DNA of 31,176 bases from Firmicutes bacterium UBA5774 (GCA_002418625.1 DIEM01000012.1:18983-50158), one strand, 5' to 3'. Positions 7,479-15,474 are shown, counted from the first letter of the stretch. The notes: generated by a model from the sequence alone, not told the origin. Made by a program: numbers and translations.

Positions 7479-7949
7479 TTATTCGACTTTTCTGATGCCA
7501 GAAGCAGTCATATCGGCCGCCAGATCGGAGATCCTGACGCCGCCAACCTCCAAGTCAGGCGCGACCTCCAAGAGCGGAACCAGCACAAATGCCCTCTCCA
7601 GCATACGGGGATGAGGCAGCGTAAGATTTTCCGCATCGATGGAAAGGTCATCATAGAGCAGGATATCGATGTCGATATTCCGCGGTCCATACCGAATCGT
7701 CTTGACCCGATGCATCTGCTGTTCGATGCTCTGTGTAAAAGCAAGCAGCTTTTCCGGATCAAGGCCGGTCACACCTTCAAGCACAATATTCAAGAAGCTG
7801 TCCTGTTCAAGGTAATCGACCGGGGCCGTTTCATAGTACGAGGATTTACTGGCAATGTCGATTCCTGAGCCGAGCAGCTCGATGGCCTGTTCAAGGTAGC
7901 CTCTCCTGTCGCCGATATTGCTCCCAAGGCTTAAGAATATCCTAGCCAT
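7479..7949 (-). CDS. folK: 2-amino-4-hydroxy-6-hydroxymethyldihydropteridine pyrophosphokinase (HPPK)
   Basis: The 156-residue enzyme transfers pyrophosphate from ATP to 6-hydroxymethyl-7,8-dihydropterin, the step before dihydropteroate synthase. The N-terminal FLSLGSNIGDR, the YETAPVD strand and the HPPK signature RYGPRNIDIDILLYDD followed by LPHPRMLERAFVLVPL are all present. The frame runs back to 7994, but the ATG at 7949 begins the typical N-terminus and follows AGGA. It overlaps the end of folB by eight bases, which suggests translational coupling. Length is normal for the family. Confidence 0.95.
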   Translation of the reverse strand: MARIFLSLGSNIGDRRGYLEQAIELLGSGIDIASKSSYYETAPVDYLEQDSFLNIVLEGVTGLDPEKLLAFTQSIEQQMHRVKTIRYGPRNIDIDILLYDDLSIDAENLTLPHPRMLERAFVLVPLLEVAPDLEVGGVRISDLAADMTASGIRKVE

Positions 7950-8316
7950 GGATTTCCTGCCTTTCACGCCCGATGCGTACGGCAGCATGGTCAAAGCTGC
8001 CTTCGATCGGTGCTTCAGGCTTTCTGACCTCGGTCACGACTTTTTTGACAACAGGATGATCCCTGAGAACACTGGCGCAGATTTTTTCCGCAAGCGCTTC
8101 GATCAGCTTGAACCGTTCTTCGCGAACGATATGTTCGACCAGCCGGAATACATTGCTATAATCCACTGTCAGTGCCAGGTCGTCTGACGTTCCCGCGTCC
8201 TTAAGGTCGAGATAAAGCTCAATATCGACAAAGAAATTCTGACCGACTCTTTGTTCTTCCTCAAGTACGCCGTGATACCCATAAAACGCCATGTTTTTTA
8301 TGATGATCCTGTCCAT
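7942..8316 (-). CDS. folB: Dihydroneopterin aldolase
   Basis: A 124-residue enzyme that converts 7,8-dihydroneopterin to 6-hydroxymethyl-7,8-dihydropterin and glycolaldehyde in folate synthesis. Typical blocks are FYGYHGVLEEE at residues 11-21 (with the active-site Glu), VDYSNVFRLV near 50 and LIEALAEKI near 72-80 (with the catalytic Lys). The start has GGAG nine bases upstream and lies two bases after the folP stop; the 3' end overlaps folK by eight bases. Tight packing indicates one transcript. Confidence 0.95.
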   Translation of the reverse strand: MDRIIIKNMAFYGYHGVLEEEQRVGQNFFVDIELYLDLKDAGTSDDLALTVDYSNVFRLVEHIVREERFKLIEALAEKICASVLRDHPVVKKVVTEVRKPEAPIEGSFDHAAVRIGRERQEIHG

Positions 8317-8318
8317 TG

Positions 8319-9203
8319 CTATTTTCTCCTCATGATCGCGTCCGTTACCCTGGCTGCCCTGAAGTTTTCAAGTACATCATGGACTCTCACGATATCGATG
8401 CCCTGCATGATGCCCATGACGGTCGTTGCCAGAGTTCCCTCCATGCGTTCTCCCGGAGGCAGATCCAATATCCTGCCGATCATGGATTTGCGCGATGCGC
8501 CGAGCAGGACCGGGAAGCCGCATGACTTGATTCTGTCAAGATGCCGCATCAGTACTTCATTCTGATCGGGCGTTTTGCCAAATCCCAGTCCCGGATCCAA
8601 TATGATTTTGTCTTCTGCTATACCTGCTTTGCGGGCGATAGAAACCGATCGCTCGAGAAATCGAATGATGCTGTCGATCATATCGCCCTCGTAGACGGTT
8701 CCTTCATGGTTATGCATAATTATGACCGGCGTCCGGTATCGCACCGCTATTTCGGCCATATCGCCCTGGCCCTGAAGGCCCCAGATGTCGTTGATGATAT
8801 GAATGCCTGCGTTGATGCCTGCCTCCGCGATTTCCGGCCGTGTGGTATCGAGCGACAAGACGGCATCGGTTTCCGCCGCCAGTCTCTGAATGACCGGAAG
8901 CACACGGGAGGATTCCTCCTCCGCCGAGACCCTGATGTGCCCCGGTCTGGATGATTCTCCGCCAATGTCGATGATATCGGCGCCCTGCATGATCATTTCC
9001 TTTGCTCTTGCGACTGCCCTGTCAACTGTTAAATGATCGCCGCCGTCTGAAAACGAGTCGGGCGTGACATTCAGGATCCCCATGATGTACGTCCTGCCGC
9101 CCCAGACAAAATCCCGGCCGGCGACAGTCATCGCCGATGGCGCGGCGGTGCCTCCAGCGGCATCATTGCAGCCGATGCCATTCGATTTGAATATGTAAGT
9201 CAT
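8319..9203 (-). CDS. folP: Dihydropteroate synthase
   Basis: The 294-residue enzyme condenses hydroxymethyldihydropterin pyrophosphate with p-aminobenzoate. The two DHPS signatures are clear: MGILNVTPDSFSDGG (41-55) and GADIIDIGGESSRPG, followed by LSLDTTRPE, IINDIWGLQ, IILDPGLGFGKT and the C-terminal LLGASRKSMIG and RVHDV blocks of a TIM barrel. The N-terminal 25 residues before the first strand are longer than usual. The ATG at 9203 has AGGAG eleven bases upstream; an internal Met25 is possible but lacks a clear ribosome binding site. It lies 42 bases after folE. Confidence 0.95.
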   Translation of the reverse strand: MTYIFKSNGIGCNDAAGGTAAPSAMTVAGRDFVWGGRTYIMGILNVTPDSFSDGGDHLTVDRAVARAKEMIMQGADIIDIGGESSRPGHIRVSAEEESSRVLPVIQRLAAETDAVLSLDTTRPEIAEAGINAGIHIINDIWGLQGQGDMAEIAVRYRTPVIIMHNHEGTVYEGDMIDSIIRFLERSVSIARKAGIAEDKIILDPGLGFGKTPDQNEVLMRHLDRIKSCGFPVLLGASRKSMIGRILDLPPGERMEGTLATTVMGIMQGIDIVRVHDVLENFRAARVTDAIMRRK

Positions 9204-9245
9204 TGAATATCATACTCCTGTCCTGTGATTTAATTGAGCAAATTG

Positions 9246-9812
9246 CTATTTCCCGCTGTTGATCATGGACATGACTTCCGCCCTGGCCTTGGCGTCACTG
9301 GCGAATATACCGCGGACCGCCGACGTCACTGTCTTTGAGCCCGGTTTATTGACACCGCGCATCGTCATGCACATATGTTCGGCCTCAATCACGACAATGA
9401 CGCCGTATGGGTTCAATTTGCTCTGGACCGCCTCCGCGACCGTGGCGGTCAGCCTTTCCTGAAGCTGCGGTCTTTTTGCCGTTGTTTCCACGACCCTCGC
9501 CAGCTTGCTGAGGCCGGTCAGTCTTCCGTTCTTTGGGAGATAACCGACATGGGCCTTCCCGAAAAATGGTACAAGATGATGCTCGCAGACCGAATAGAAC
9601 GGAATGTCCTTGACGAGCACCAGTTCCTCATATTTCTCCTGCTGGAAATAAATCTTCAGATGCTCTCCCGGATCTTTTCCAAGGCCTGAGAATATCTCTT
9701 CATACATATCCGCAATGCGGCTGGGCGTCCCGATCAGGCCTTCCCGCTCCGGATCCTCTCCGACTGCCAGCAGTATTTCCCTGACCGCGTTCTTGATTCT
9801 TTCCTTATCCAT
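9246..9812 (-). CDS. folE: GTP cyclohydrolase I (type IA)
   Basis: The 188-residue enzyme makes 7,8-dihydroneopterin triphosphate from GTP, the first step of folate synthesis. Zinc ligands Cys76, His79 (VCEHHLVPFFG) and Cys148 (AEHMCMTMRG) are present, with the family blocks LGEDP-like start, GYLPKNGRLTGLSKLAR and RPQLQERLT. Length is standard. A strong GGGAGGAG lies eight bases before the ATG. It is the first gene of folE-folP-folB-folK-HD-macrodomain. Confidence 0.96.
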   Translation of the reverse strand: MDKERIKNAVREILLAVGEDPEREGLIGTPSRIADMYEEIFSGLGKDPGEHLKIYFQQEKYEELVLVKDIPFYSVCEHHLVPFFGKAHVGYLPKNGRLTGLSKLARVVETTAKRPQLQERLTATVAEAVQSKLNPYGVIVVIEAEHMCMTMRGVNKPGSKTVTSAVRGIFASDAKARAEVMSMINSGK

Positions 9813-9928
9813 TGTTCCTCTCCTCCCGACAGTGTAAAATTCCGGATGTCAGCCGGCGATGAATTCAATCGGCCTTTAAAGCCGAGATATCTCATTATTA
9901 TAATCACTATAATACCATTAAAGCTTAT

Positions 9929-9957
9929 AAAATATAAGGGGCTCGTTAAGTGTTCAA
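9929..9957 (-). promoter_or_regulatory. Candidate promoter of the fol operon
   Basis: On the minus strand TTGAAC (9952-9957), 17 bases, then TATTTT (9929-9934). Other TATAAT-like boxes lie nearer folE (around 9898-9915) but without good -35 partners. I saw no tetrahydrofolate riboswitch consensus in the leader, only a short GGC/GCC hairpin near 9880. Confidence 0.3.
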
Positions 9958-9980
9958 CTCATTATTTCTATGAGCCGGCG

Positions 9981-10010
9981 TGGACAAGTTTCCCATATGC
10001 GTGGTATAAT
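9981..10010 (+). promoter_or_regulatory. Promoter of threonine ammonia-lyase
   Basis: TGGACA (9981-9986), an 18-base spacer, and TATAAT (10005-10010) with a TGG extension. The start of transcription near 10017 leaves about 20 nt before the ATG at 10039 and rules out translation from the upstream in-frame ATG at 9970. Confidence 0.65.
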
Positions 10011-10038
10011 TGCGCAAAAAGCAACTCGAGGTGCCAGG

Positions 10039-11259
10039 ATGGAAACACGAAATTCATATGATATAAATAATATCGAAAGGGCCCGCCAGCGGATCCGCAG
10101 CGTCATTCACGACACGCCGCTGAATTATTCGCAAACCTTTTCAAACATGTCCGGCTGTCCCATATACCTGAAATTTGAAAACCAGCAAAAAACCGGATCC
10201 TTCAAGGTTCGCGGTGCCTACAACAAGATCGCACGGCTTCTTGAAACCGATCCGCCTGCGGCGGTGATCGCATCCAGTGCCGGCAATCATGCCCAGGGAG
10301 TGGCATTCGCAGCTTCTTCGCTCGGCATGCGCGCCACGATTGTCATGCCAAGGACAACACCCATCGCTAAAATCTCCGCAACCGAGGAATACGGCGCCAA
10401 TGTCGTTCTTCACGGCGACTGCTATGACGATGCTTATCAAAAGGCCATGGAGCTTCAGCAGGAAAGCGGCGCGGTGTTTATTCATCCGTTTGAAGACGAG
10501 GATGTCATCGCGGGACAAGGCACGATCGGCCTTGAAATCCTGCGGGATCTGCCGGATCTCGATACAGTGCTGGTACCTGCCGGCGGCGGCGGACTTCTGG
10601 CCGGCATCGCCTGCTGCATCAAGAGCATCGATCCAGGGATACGGGTCATCGGCGTCCAGTCTGCAGAAGCGGACGCTCTTGTTCAAGGCTTCCGGTGCGG
10701 TCACTACCGTTGTACGGATACGGCTCAGACGATTGCAGACGGCATCGCGGTTAAAAATCCCGGGCAAATGACTTTTGCCTATATCAGCAAATATGTCGAT
10801 GATATGGTGACGGTAACGGACTCGGAAATCTCCGCTGCGATCCTTTTATTGCTGGAGCGCTGCAAGCAGGTTGTCGAGCCTGCCGGAGCCGCAGCTCTGG
10901 CGGCTGCCCTCAGCGCCAGAATGGAGGTCCGCGGCGGCAAGACCGCCTGCATCCTGTCAGGCGGCAATATCGATGTCAGCTTTATCCATAAAATCGTTGA
11001 GAAGGGCTTGATAAACAGGGGCAGGCAGCTGAAGCTCAGCACCGTCATGAGAGACGTTCCCGGCAGCCTGGAGCATTTCGCGTCGATCGTGTCCGGCTGC
11101 AACGCCAATATCATCATGGTGCAGCACGACCGCCTCCATGCGGATCTCGAACTCAATGAAGCCATTATCCACGCGGCTTTTGAGGTCAGTGGACCGGCCC
11201 ACGGCCAGGAACTGATCCGTGCGCTGGAGCGCAGCGGCTATGTCGTGACTGTAGAATAA
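10039..11259 (+). CDS. ilvA: Threonine ammonia-lyase (threonine dehydratase)
   Basis: A 406-residue PLP enzyme of fold type II that deaminates threonine (often also serine) to 2-oxobutyrate. The PLP lysine is Lys56 in SFKVRGA, SSAGNHAQGVA (79-89) lies over the cofactor, and the phosphate loop is GGGGLL (182-187). The last 80 or so residues look like an ACT-type regulatory domain, as in the shorter catabolic/biosynthetic hybrids. The open frame starts at 9970, but a promoter lies inside that extension, and the ATG at 10039 has GAGGTG just upstream and the normal N-terminus. It is monocistronic. It could supply isoleucine precursor or feed threonine fermentation; the short single-ACT form leans to the latter (tdcB-like). 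Confidence 0.92.
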   Translation: METRNSYDINNIERARQRIRSVIHDTPLNYSQTFSNMSGCPIYLKFENQQKTGSFKVRGAYNKIARLLETDPPAAVIASSAGNHAQGVAFAASSLGMRATIVMPRTTPIAKISATEEYGANVVLHGDCYDDAYQKAMELQQESGAVFIHPFEDEDVIAGQGTIGLEILRDLPDLDTVLVPAGGGGLLAGIACCIKSIDPGIRVIGVQSAEADALVQGFRCGHYRCTDTAQTIADGIAVKNPGQMTFAYISKYVDDMVTVTDSEISAAILLLLERCKQVVEPAGAAALAAALSARMEVRGGKTACILSGGNIDVSFIHKIVEKGLINRGRQLKLSTVMRDVPGSLEHFASIVSGCNANIIMVQHDRLHADLELNEAIIHAAFEVSGPAHGQELIRALERSGYVVTVE

Positions 11260-11265
11260 TTTCCG

Positions 11266-11298
11266 AGTGAATGCATGGATCGTCAGATCCGGCTCACT
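11266..11298. terminator. Hairpin between convergent ilvA and pcm-like genes
   Basis: AGTGA/TCACT (11266-11270 with 11294-11298) encloses GGATC/GATCC with a GTCA loop (11277-11290). The stem is interrupted and the T-tails are short, so this is a possible rather than clear bidirectional terminator. It overlaps the pcm-like stop codon. Confidence 0.35.
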
Positions 11299-11887
11299 TT
11301 ATAGACCAGCCGTATTTGCCCTTGAATTCAACAAAAATGACTTTTTCGATCACTGATTCCTGTATGGCCCCATGCTCGTCTTTTGTGATCAGCATGAGGT
11401 CCTGCAGACCCTGAGGGCCGACTGGAATGATCATCCTCCCGCCGGGCTTGAGCTGTTCTGTCAATTCGTCCGGGATCCTGCCCGCTGCAGCTGTTGCAAT
11501 GATGCGGTCAAAGGGCGCTTTTCCGGCCCAGCCCTCGCTCCCATCCCCGACCTTATAGCTGATATTGGCATACCCAAGCGCCTCCAGCTTCTTCCTGGCC
11601 GCCTCCGCCAGCTCCGGTATCCGCTCGACGGTACAGACTTCCCCTGAAAATTCAGCAAGCAGGGCCGTTTGATAGCCGGATCCGGTCCCTATTTCCAGCA
11701 CCTTGCAGCTTTTATCCGGCGCAAGCCGGTAAGTCATTTCCAGCACAAGGCTCGGCTGCGATATTGTCTGCCCGTAGCCGATCGGCAAAGCCTGGTCCAG
11801 ATCGGCATAAGCCTTGTTCTCGTTATCTATAAAGAATGTCCGGTCCAGCCTGTTGAAAAAGGCTGTCAACGCTCTGCGATCCATCAT
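11294..11887 (-). CDS. Protein-L-isoaspartate O-methyltransferase family protein
   Basis: A 197-residue SAM-dependent methyltransferase with Pcm signatures: PIGYGQTISQP (35-45), motif I VLEIGTGSGYQTALLA (63-78), an acidic ERIPELAE after strand 2, VGDGSEGW and PFDRIIATAAA (post-I and motif II), and LKPGGRMIIPVG (motif III). Enzymes of this group methylate isoaspartyl residues in damaged proteins as a repair step. The start has two tandem ATGs (11887 and 11884) behind AGGTGG. It lies 28 bases after the FMN-binding protein gene. Its first codons belong to a degenerate 32-bp tandem repeat. Confidence 0.88.
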   Translation of the reverse strand: MMDRRALTAFFNRLDRTFFIDNENKAYADLDQALPIGYGQTISQPSLVLEMTYRLAPDKSCKVLEIGTGSGYQTALLAEFSGEVCTVERIPELAEAARKKLEALGYANISYKVGDGSEGWAGKAPFDRIIATAAAGRIPDELTEQLKPGGRMIIPVGPQGLQDLMLITKDEHGAIQESVIEKVIFVEFKGKYGWSIK

Positions 11888-11958
11888 ACACCACCTGTCA
11901 ACGCTCTTTGCAGCATCATTCCCCGTCTGTCAACGCCTTTTCCACGGATTTAAGAATG
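11863..11958. repeat. Degenerate 32-bp tandem repeat across the pcm-like / FMN-protein junction
   Basis: CTGTCAACGC occurs at 11863, 11895 and 11927, exactly 32 bases apart each time. The first two units match at about 23 of 32 positions; the third keeps mainly the 10-mer. On the minus strand the units encode ALT at the end of the FMN protein, a non-coding copy with the pcm ribosome binding site, and ALT near the start of the pcm-like protein. A small ancient tandem duplication explains this best. Confidence 0.6.
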
Positions 11959-12317
11959 ACTATGCTGCTGTAAGTTGCTCCCGTAACTGAGTCCACTTGC
12001 AGCGACTGAGCCTTGATGATATCAGCCGTTATGGCTTCAGCCGGCGTGCCTTGTCCATTGTCGTGCTTCAATATCTCAATGCTTTCGATCCTGTGGCCCC
12101 GTACAGTCACCAGCGTTTCCACCGCGATCGGGAAGGCAGAATAGGCGCCTATATATTCCCCGTCTTCGATCATGGCAAGATCAATCTCCGATATTTCCAA
12201 TGTCTTGAGCTGACCCAGGCTCTGCTCCGTCATATAGATGAATACTTTCATCCCGATAAATATCAGCATGGCCACTGCGGCGAGAATCAGCAAAATTCTC
12301 TTTGTCTTCTTTTTCAT
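11916..12317 (-). CDS. Membrane-anchored FMN-binding domain protein
   Basis: This 133-residue protein has a basic start (MKKKTKR), one membrane helix (about 8-30) and an outer FMN-binding domain. The motif VDSVTGATYSS near residues 108-118 matches the flavinylation site (S/T-G-A-T) where ApbE attaches FMN through a phosphoester to Thr, as in RnfG and NqrC. The family usually passes electrons across or along the membrane. No Rnf genes are next to it, so its partner is unknown. GAGGTG precedes the ATG; a TATAAT at 12346-12351 is a likely -10 downstream of the trpB2 terminator. Confidence 0.85.
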   Translation of the reverse strand: MKKKTKRILLILAAVAMLIFIGMKVFIYMTEQSLGQLKTLEISEIDLAMIEDGEYIGAYSAFPIAVETLVTVRGHRIESIEILKHDNGQGTPAEAITADIIKAQSLQVDSVTGATYSSIVILKSVEKALTDGE

Positions 12318-12361
12318 GGTATCACCTCTATTGATTTTTCAATTAATTATAACAAAAGGAG

Positions 12362-12414
12362 CAAAAAAAGCAAACAGCCGCCGCTTTGCTTGTCCGCATG
12401 GCGGCGGCTGTTTG
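12362..12414 (-). terminator. Intrinsic terminator of trpB2
   Basis: A perfect 14-bp GC-rich stem (12371-12384 with 12401-12414) with a 16-base loop, followed on the minus strand by CTTTTTTTGC. This is a textbook Rho-independent terminator directly after trpB2. Confidence 0.9.
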
Positions 12415-12444
12415 GTTGTATTAAGTTCAGCGAACGAAGTCCTG

Positions 12445-13812
12445 TCAGTCGACTTTCGGAAGTCCGTCGAAGCCGATCTGAAGTTCTTTATCAGTAGGCA
12501 CATGATCCGTCATGGTCCCGTCATGATACTGCATATACGCCTTCATATCGAAATACCCGGTCCCGGTCAAGCCGAACAGGATCGTCTTTGCCTCACCGGT
12601 TTCCTTGCATTTCAAAGCTTCCTGGATCGCTCCGTAGACAGCATGGTTTGATTCCGGCGCCGGAAGGATCTGTTCGGTCTTCGCGAAAAGCACGCCAGCG
12701 TCAAATACCTTGGATTGCTCCACCGAAATAGCCTCCATATACCCGTCATGATAAAGCTTGGATAATATTGGGGACATTCCATGGTAGCGCAGGCCTCCGG
12801 CATGGTTGGCGGACGGGATAAAATCGCTTCCGAGCGTATACATCCTGGCAAGCGGCGTGATCCTTCCCGTATCGCAGAAATCATAAGCATATTTGCCTCT
12901 GGTGAAGGACGGGCATGAGGCAGGCTCAACGGCTACGATGCGGGGATCGGCTTTGCCGGTCAGTTTGTCCTGCATGAATGCGGACATCAAACCGCCGAGA
13001 TTTGATCCTCCGCCGGCACAGCCGACGATAATATCCGGATATTCACCGATCTTTTCCATGGCAATCTTGCTTTCAAGCCCGATGATCGATTGTGCAAGGA
13101 GCACCTGATTCAGAACGGATCCAAGAGTGTACCTGCAATTGTCATCCGCCATCGACAGCTCGATTGCTTCGGATATTGCGCAGCCCAGGCTTCCGCCGGT
13201 ATTCGGATCCTTTGCAAGGATCGCGCGGCCAATATTCGTAGTGTCAGAGGGACTCGGAATGATGTTCGCGCCATAAGTCTCCATCACCGCTTTACGGAAA
13301 GGCTTCTGCTGAAAGGATACCTTGACCATGAATACAGTCAGGTCAAGGCCGAAATGAGCGCAGGCCATGGAAAGAGCCGTGCCCCACTGTCCTGCGCCGG
13401 TTTCCGTCGTCAGTGACGTGAGCCCCTGCTCTTTTGCATAGTAGGCCATTGAGGCCGCAGCATTCAGCTTGTGACTTCCCGAAGTATTGTTGCCCTCGAA
13501 TTTAAAATAGATCTTGGCAGGAGTCCCGAGCTTTTTTTCAAGCTCGTATGCTCTGATAAGCGGTGAGGGACGGTACATCTTGTAGAACGCCTGCACCTCC
13601 TCCGGAATATCGATGTATCTTGTTGTCGAGTCCATTTCCTGCCTGCAGAGCTCTTCGCAGAATACGGGATAAAGATCCTCCGCCTTCATTGGCTTAAGCG
13701 TTCCGGGATTCAGCATGGGGTCGTGCTGCTCTTTCATATCGGCACGCATGTTATACCATTGTTTTGGCATTTCCTCTTCAGTCAGATAAGTTTTATAAGG
13801 TATTTTCGCCAT
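12445..13812 (-). CDS. trpB: TrpB2-type tryptophan synthase beta chain
   Basis: The 455-residue PLP enzyme belongs to the TrpB2 branch, longer than classical TrpB and usually encoded away from trpA. Features are the PLP lysine in SGSHKLNAA (Lys115), ETGAGQWG (137-144, with the catalytic Glu region) and the phosphate loop GCAGGGSN (264-271). TrpB enzymes join indole and serine into tryptophan. The frame opens at 13848, but the ATG at 13812 has GGAG eight bases upstream and the normal MAKIPYKTYL start. It stands alone between its own T-box leader and a strong terminator. Control by a Trp-specific T-box supports a real role in tryptophan supply, perhaps indole salvage, since no trpA is nearby. 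Confidence 0.93.
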   Translation of the reverse strand: MAKIPYKTYLTEEEMPKQWYNMRADMKEQHDPMLNPGTLKPMKAEDLYPVFCEELCRQEMDSTTRYIDIPEEVQAFYKMYRPSPLIRAYELEKKLGTPAKIYFKFEGNNTSGSHKLNAAASMAYYAKEQGLTSLTTETGAGQWGTALSMACAHFGLDLTVFMVKVSFQQKPFRKAVMETYGANIIPSPSDTTNIGRAILAKDPNTGGSLGCAISEAIELSMADDNCRYTLGSVLNQVLLAQSIIGLESKIAMEKIGEYPDIIVGCAGGGSNLGGLMSAFMQDKLTGKADPRIVAVEPASCPSFTRGKYAYDFCDTGRITPLARMYTLGSDFIPSANHAGGLRYHGMSPILSKLYHDGYMEAISVEQSKVFDAGVLFAKTEQILPAPESNHAVYGAIQEALKCKETGEAKTILFGLTGTGYFDMKAYMQYHDGTMTDHVPTDKELQIGFDGLPKVD

Positions 13813-13884
13813 TGTCTTTTCTCCTCTCAAAATTATTTTTCCTGGCAAGAAGCTGGCAGATCATTCGATCGGGTAAAATAAAAA

Positions 13885-14150
13885 TTCCTGCCCCTAAAAT
13901 CATTAGGGACAGGAACAGTCGATTCCTGCGGTACCACCCGAATTGGCCAAAAGGCCCACTCATTCCATGCACTGCCATGCACGCTCCCTTGATAACGGGC
14001 GGAGATCCCGTCAGCCACTACTCTATAATATTTCGCAGCCACCCTCACGAGTCCATTCGATCTGTCTTACACTGCCGCGATCCCACCGCCTGCGGCTCTC
14101 TAAAAGCTCAGTGTCAGATTTACTTCTCTCGTTCATCGGTTTCATTTATT
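13885..14150 (-). ncRNA. T-box riboswitch, tryptophan-specific
   Basis: All main parts are visible in the minus-strand transcript. Stem I is closed by ACGAG/CTCGT (14128-14132 with 14047-14051), with an AGTAA bulge, then a CACTG/CAGTG stem and the AGAGAG / GGTGGGATCGCGG distal part. The specifier loop reads GAATGGA, placing a UGG Trp codon at 14053-14055. A stem III ACGGG/CCCGT hairpin follows. The T-box sequence GGGTGGTACCGC is at 13928-13939. The terminator stem (13885-13897 with 13903-13915, 13 pairs including one G-U) is followed by TTTTTATTTT. Uncharged tRNA-Trp should pair with UGG and the T-box bulge and switch on trpB2. Confidence 0.95.
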
Positions 14151-14156
14151 TCCATA

Positions 14157-14185
14157 ATCGTACAATCATCGAATGGATTTGTCAA
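14157..14185 (-). promoter_or_regulatory. Promoter of the trpB2 T-box leader
   Basis: On the minus strand TTGACA (14180-14185), 17 bases, then TACGAT (14157-14162). Transcription would start near 14150, just before stem I. Confidence 0.65.
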
Positions 14186-14207
14186 TATCTTTTTGTCCCG
14201 CTATTGT

Positions 14208-15446
14208 TTATGATCTGTAATTACCATTGATTTCAACATATTTGGCACTCAGATCGCATCCCCAGGCTTTGGCTGAACCATTGCCGTCCGCCAGCACTAT
14301 TTGGATCGAGACTTCGTTTTCAGACAGGACAGCCCTAGCGATCCCCTCGTCAAAGATTATCGGCTTGCCGTCCCGGAATACCTCAAGTTTTCCGGCGCTG
14401 CTGACAAATGACACATTCGCCTTGTCCGGCACAAAGCATGCTCCGGAATAGCCCATTGCGCACAGGATCCTTCCCCAGTTGGCATCGGCGCCATGCATGG
14501 CCGTCTTCACCAGGCTGGATGAAATGACGCTTTTAGCCATTTTTCGAGCGGCTTCATCCGTATAGGCTCCCTTTAGATCGATCTCAACGAGCTTTGTGGC
14601 GCCTTCCCCGTCCGCTGCGATTTTTTTTGCAAGCCATGTATTGATGTAATCTATGCTCTCCTGAAGCTTGTAATAGTCGTCGTTCTCAGAATCTATGAGA
14701 TCATTTTCAGCGAATCCGTTTGCCAGCAGCGTCGCAGAATCATTCGTGCTGGTGTCTCCATCCACCGAAATCATGTTGAAACTTTTTTCAACACTGCTCT
14801 TCTGGATTTTTTTCAGCATTTCCGAGGTGATATTGGCATCTGTCACCACATAGCTCAGCATTGTAGCCATGTTCGGGTGTATCATCCCGGAACCCTTCGC
14901 AATACCTGCGATCGATATCGTTTTTCCCGAAAGCTGCATCTGAACAAATATTGATTTCTTCGAAAGGTCAGTCGTCATAATCGCTTCCGCAGCGTGGTCT
15001 TCGCTTTCTGAAACAAGGCTTTTAGAACAATTCACGATTCCCGCCCGAACCTTGTCCATCGGCAGTCTGACACCTATGACTCCCGTGGAATAAACTAAAA
15101 CCGATTCAGGAGCTATTCCAAGCTGCTCCGCGGTTATGCCTGCCATCCCGACCGCGTCCGCATAGCCCTCTTCCCCTGTACAGGCATTGGCGTTTCCGCT
15201 GTTGACGATCAGCGCCCTGATGCTGCCGCCTTCTATATTTTTGATATCCAGCACTACCGGCGCCGCCTTGACGACATTTGTCGTAAAGGATGCTGCCGCC
15301 GCTGCCGGCCTCTCGCTGTAAATCAGGCACATATCCTTCGCTCCGGAGCTTTTGATCCCGGATGCGATCCCGATCGCCTGAAAGCCTTTGACCCAGGATA
15401 TGCTCTTGCCCTCAATGATTTTCATTTCCGAATTATATCCGCTCAT
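14208..15446 (-). CDS. argJ: Glutamate N-acetyltransferase / amino-acid acetyltransferase ArgJ
   Basis: This 412-residue protein is ArgJ, which moves acetyl from N-acetylornithine to glutamate and, in bifunctional forms, also uses acetyl-CoA. The precursor cleaves itself before Thr195 in GSGMIHPNMATML, the nucleophile of the mature enzyme. TTNVVKAAPV, VNSGNANACTG, STGVIG and the GADANWGRI block are also present. AAGGAG lies eight bases before the ATG. No other arginine gene is in the window, so it is a stand-alone copy. Which of the two activities it has cannot be told from sequence. No terminator is evident before the T-box of trpB2. Confidence 0.95.
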   Translation of the reverse strand: MSGYNSEMKIIEGKSISWVKGFQAIGIASGIKSSGAKDMCLIYSERPAAAAASFTTNVVKAAPVVLDIKNIEGGSIRALIVNSGNANACTGEEGYADAVGMAGITAEQLGIAPESVLVYSTGVIGVRLPMDKVRAGIVNCSKSLVSESEDHAAEAIMTTDLSKKSIFVQMQLSGKTISIAGIAKGSGMIHPNMATMLSYVVTDANITSEMLKKIQKSSVEKSFNMISVDGDTSTNDSATLLANGFAENDLIDSENDDYYKLQESIDYINTWLAKKIAADGEGATKLVEIDLKGAYTDEAARKMAKSVISSSLVKTAMHGADANWGRILCAMGYSGACFVPDKANVSFVSSAGKLEVFRDGKPIIFDEGIARAVLSENEVSIQIVLADGNGSAKAWGCDLSAKYVEINGNYRS

Positions 15447-15474
15447 TCATCGATCTCCTTTCTTCCATTTCATA

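Noticed and set aside
7125..7868. Long open frame of 247 codons on the plus strand opposite the folate genes
   Set aside because: It is antisense to folK and the HD-domain gene, which have clear family motifs, and has no ribosome binding site or recognisable protein.
9813..9960. Possible tetrahydrofolate riboswitch before folE
   Set aside because: The leader has only a short hairpin and lacks the conserved riboswitch sequence blocks.
11863..11958. Repeats with 32-bp period as a mini CRISPR array
   Set aside because: Units are contiguous and degenerate, lie partly in coding sequence, and have no separate unique spacers or cas genes.
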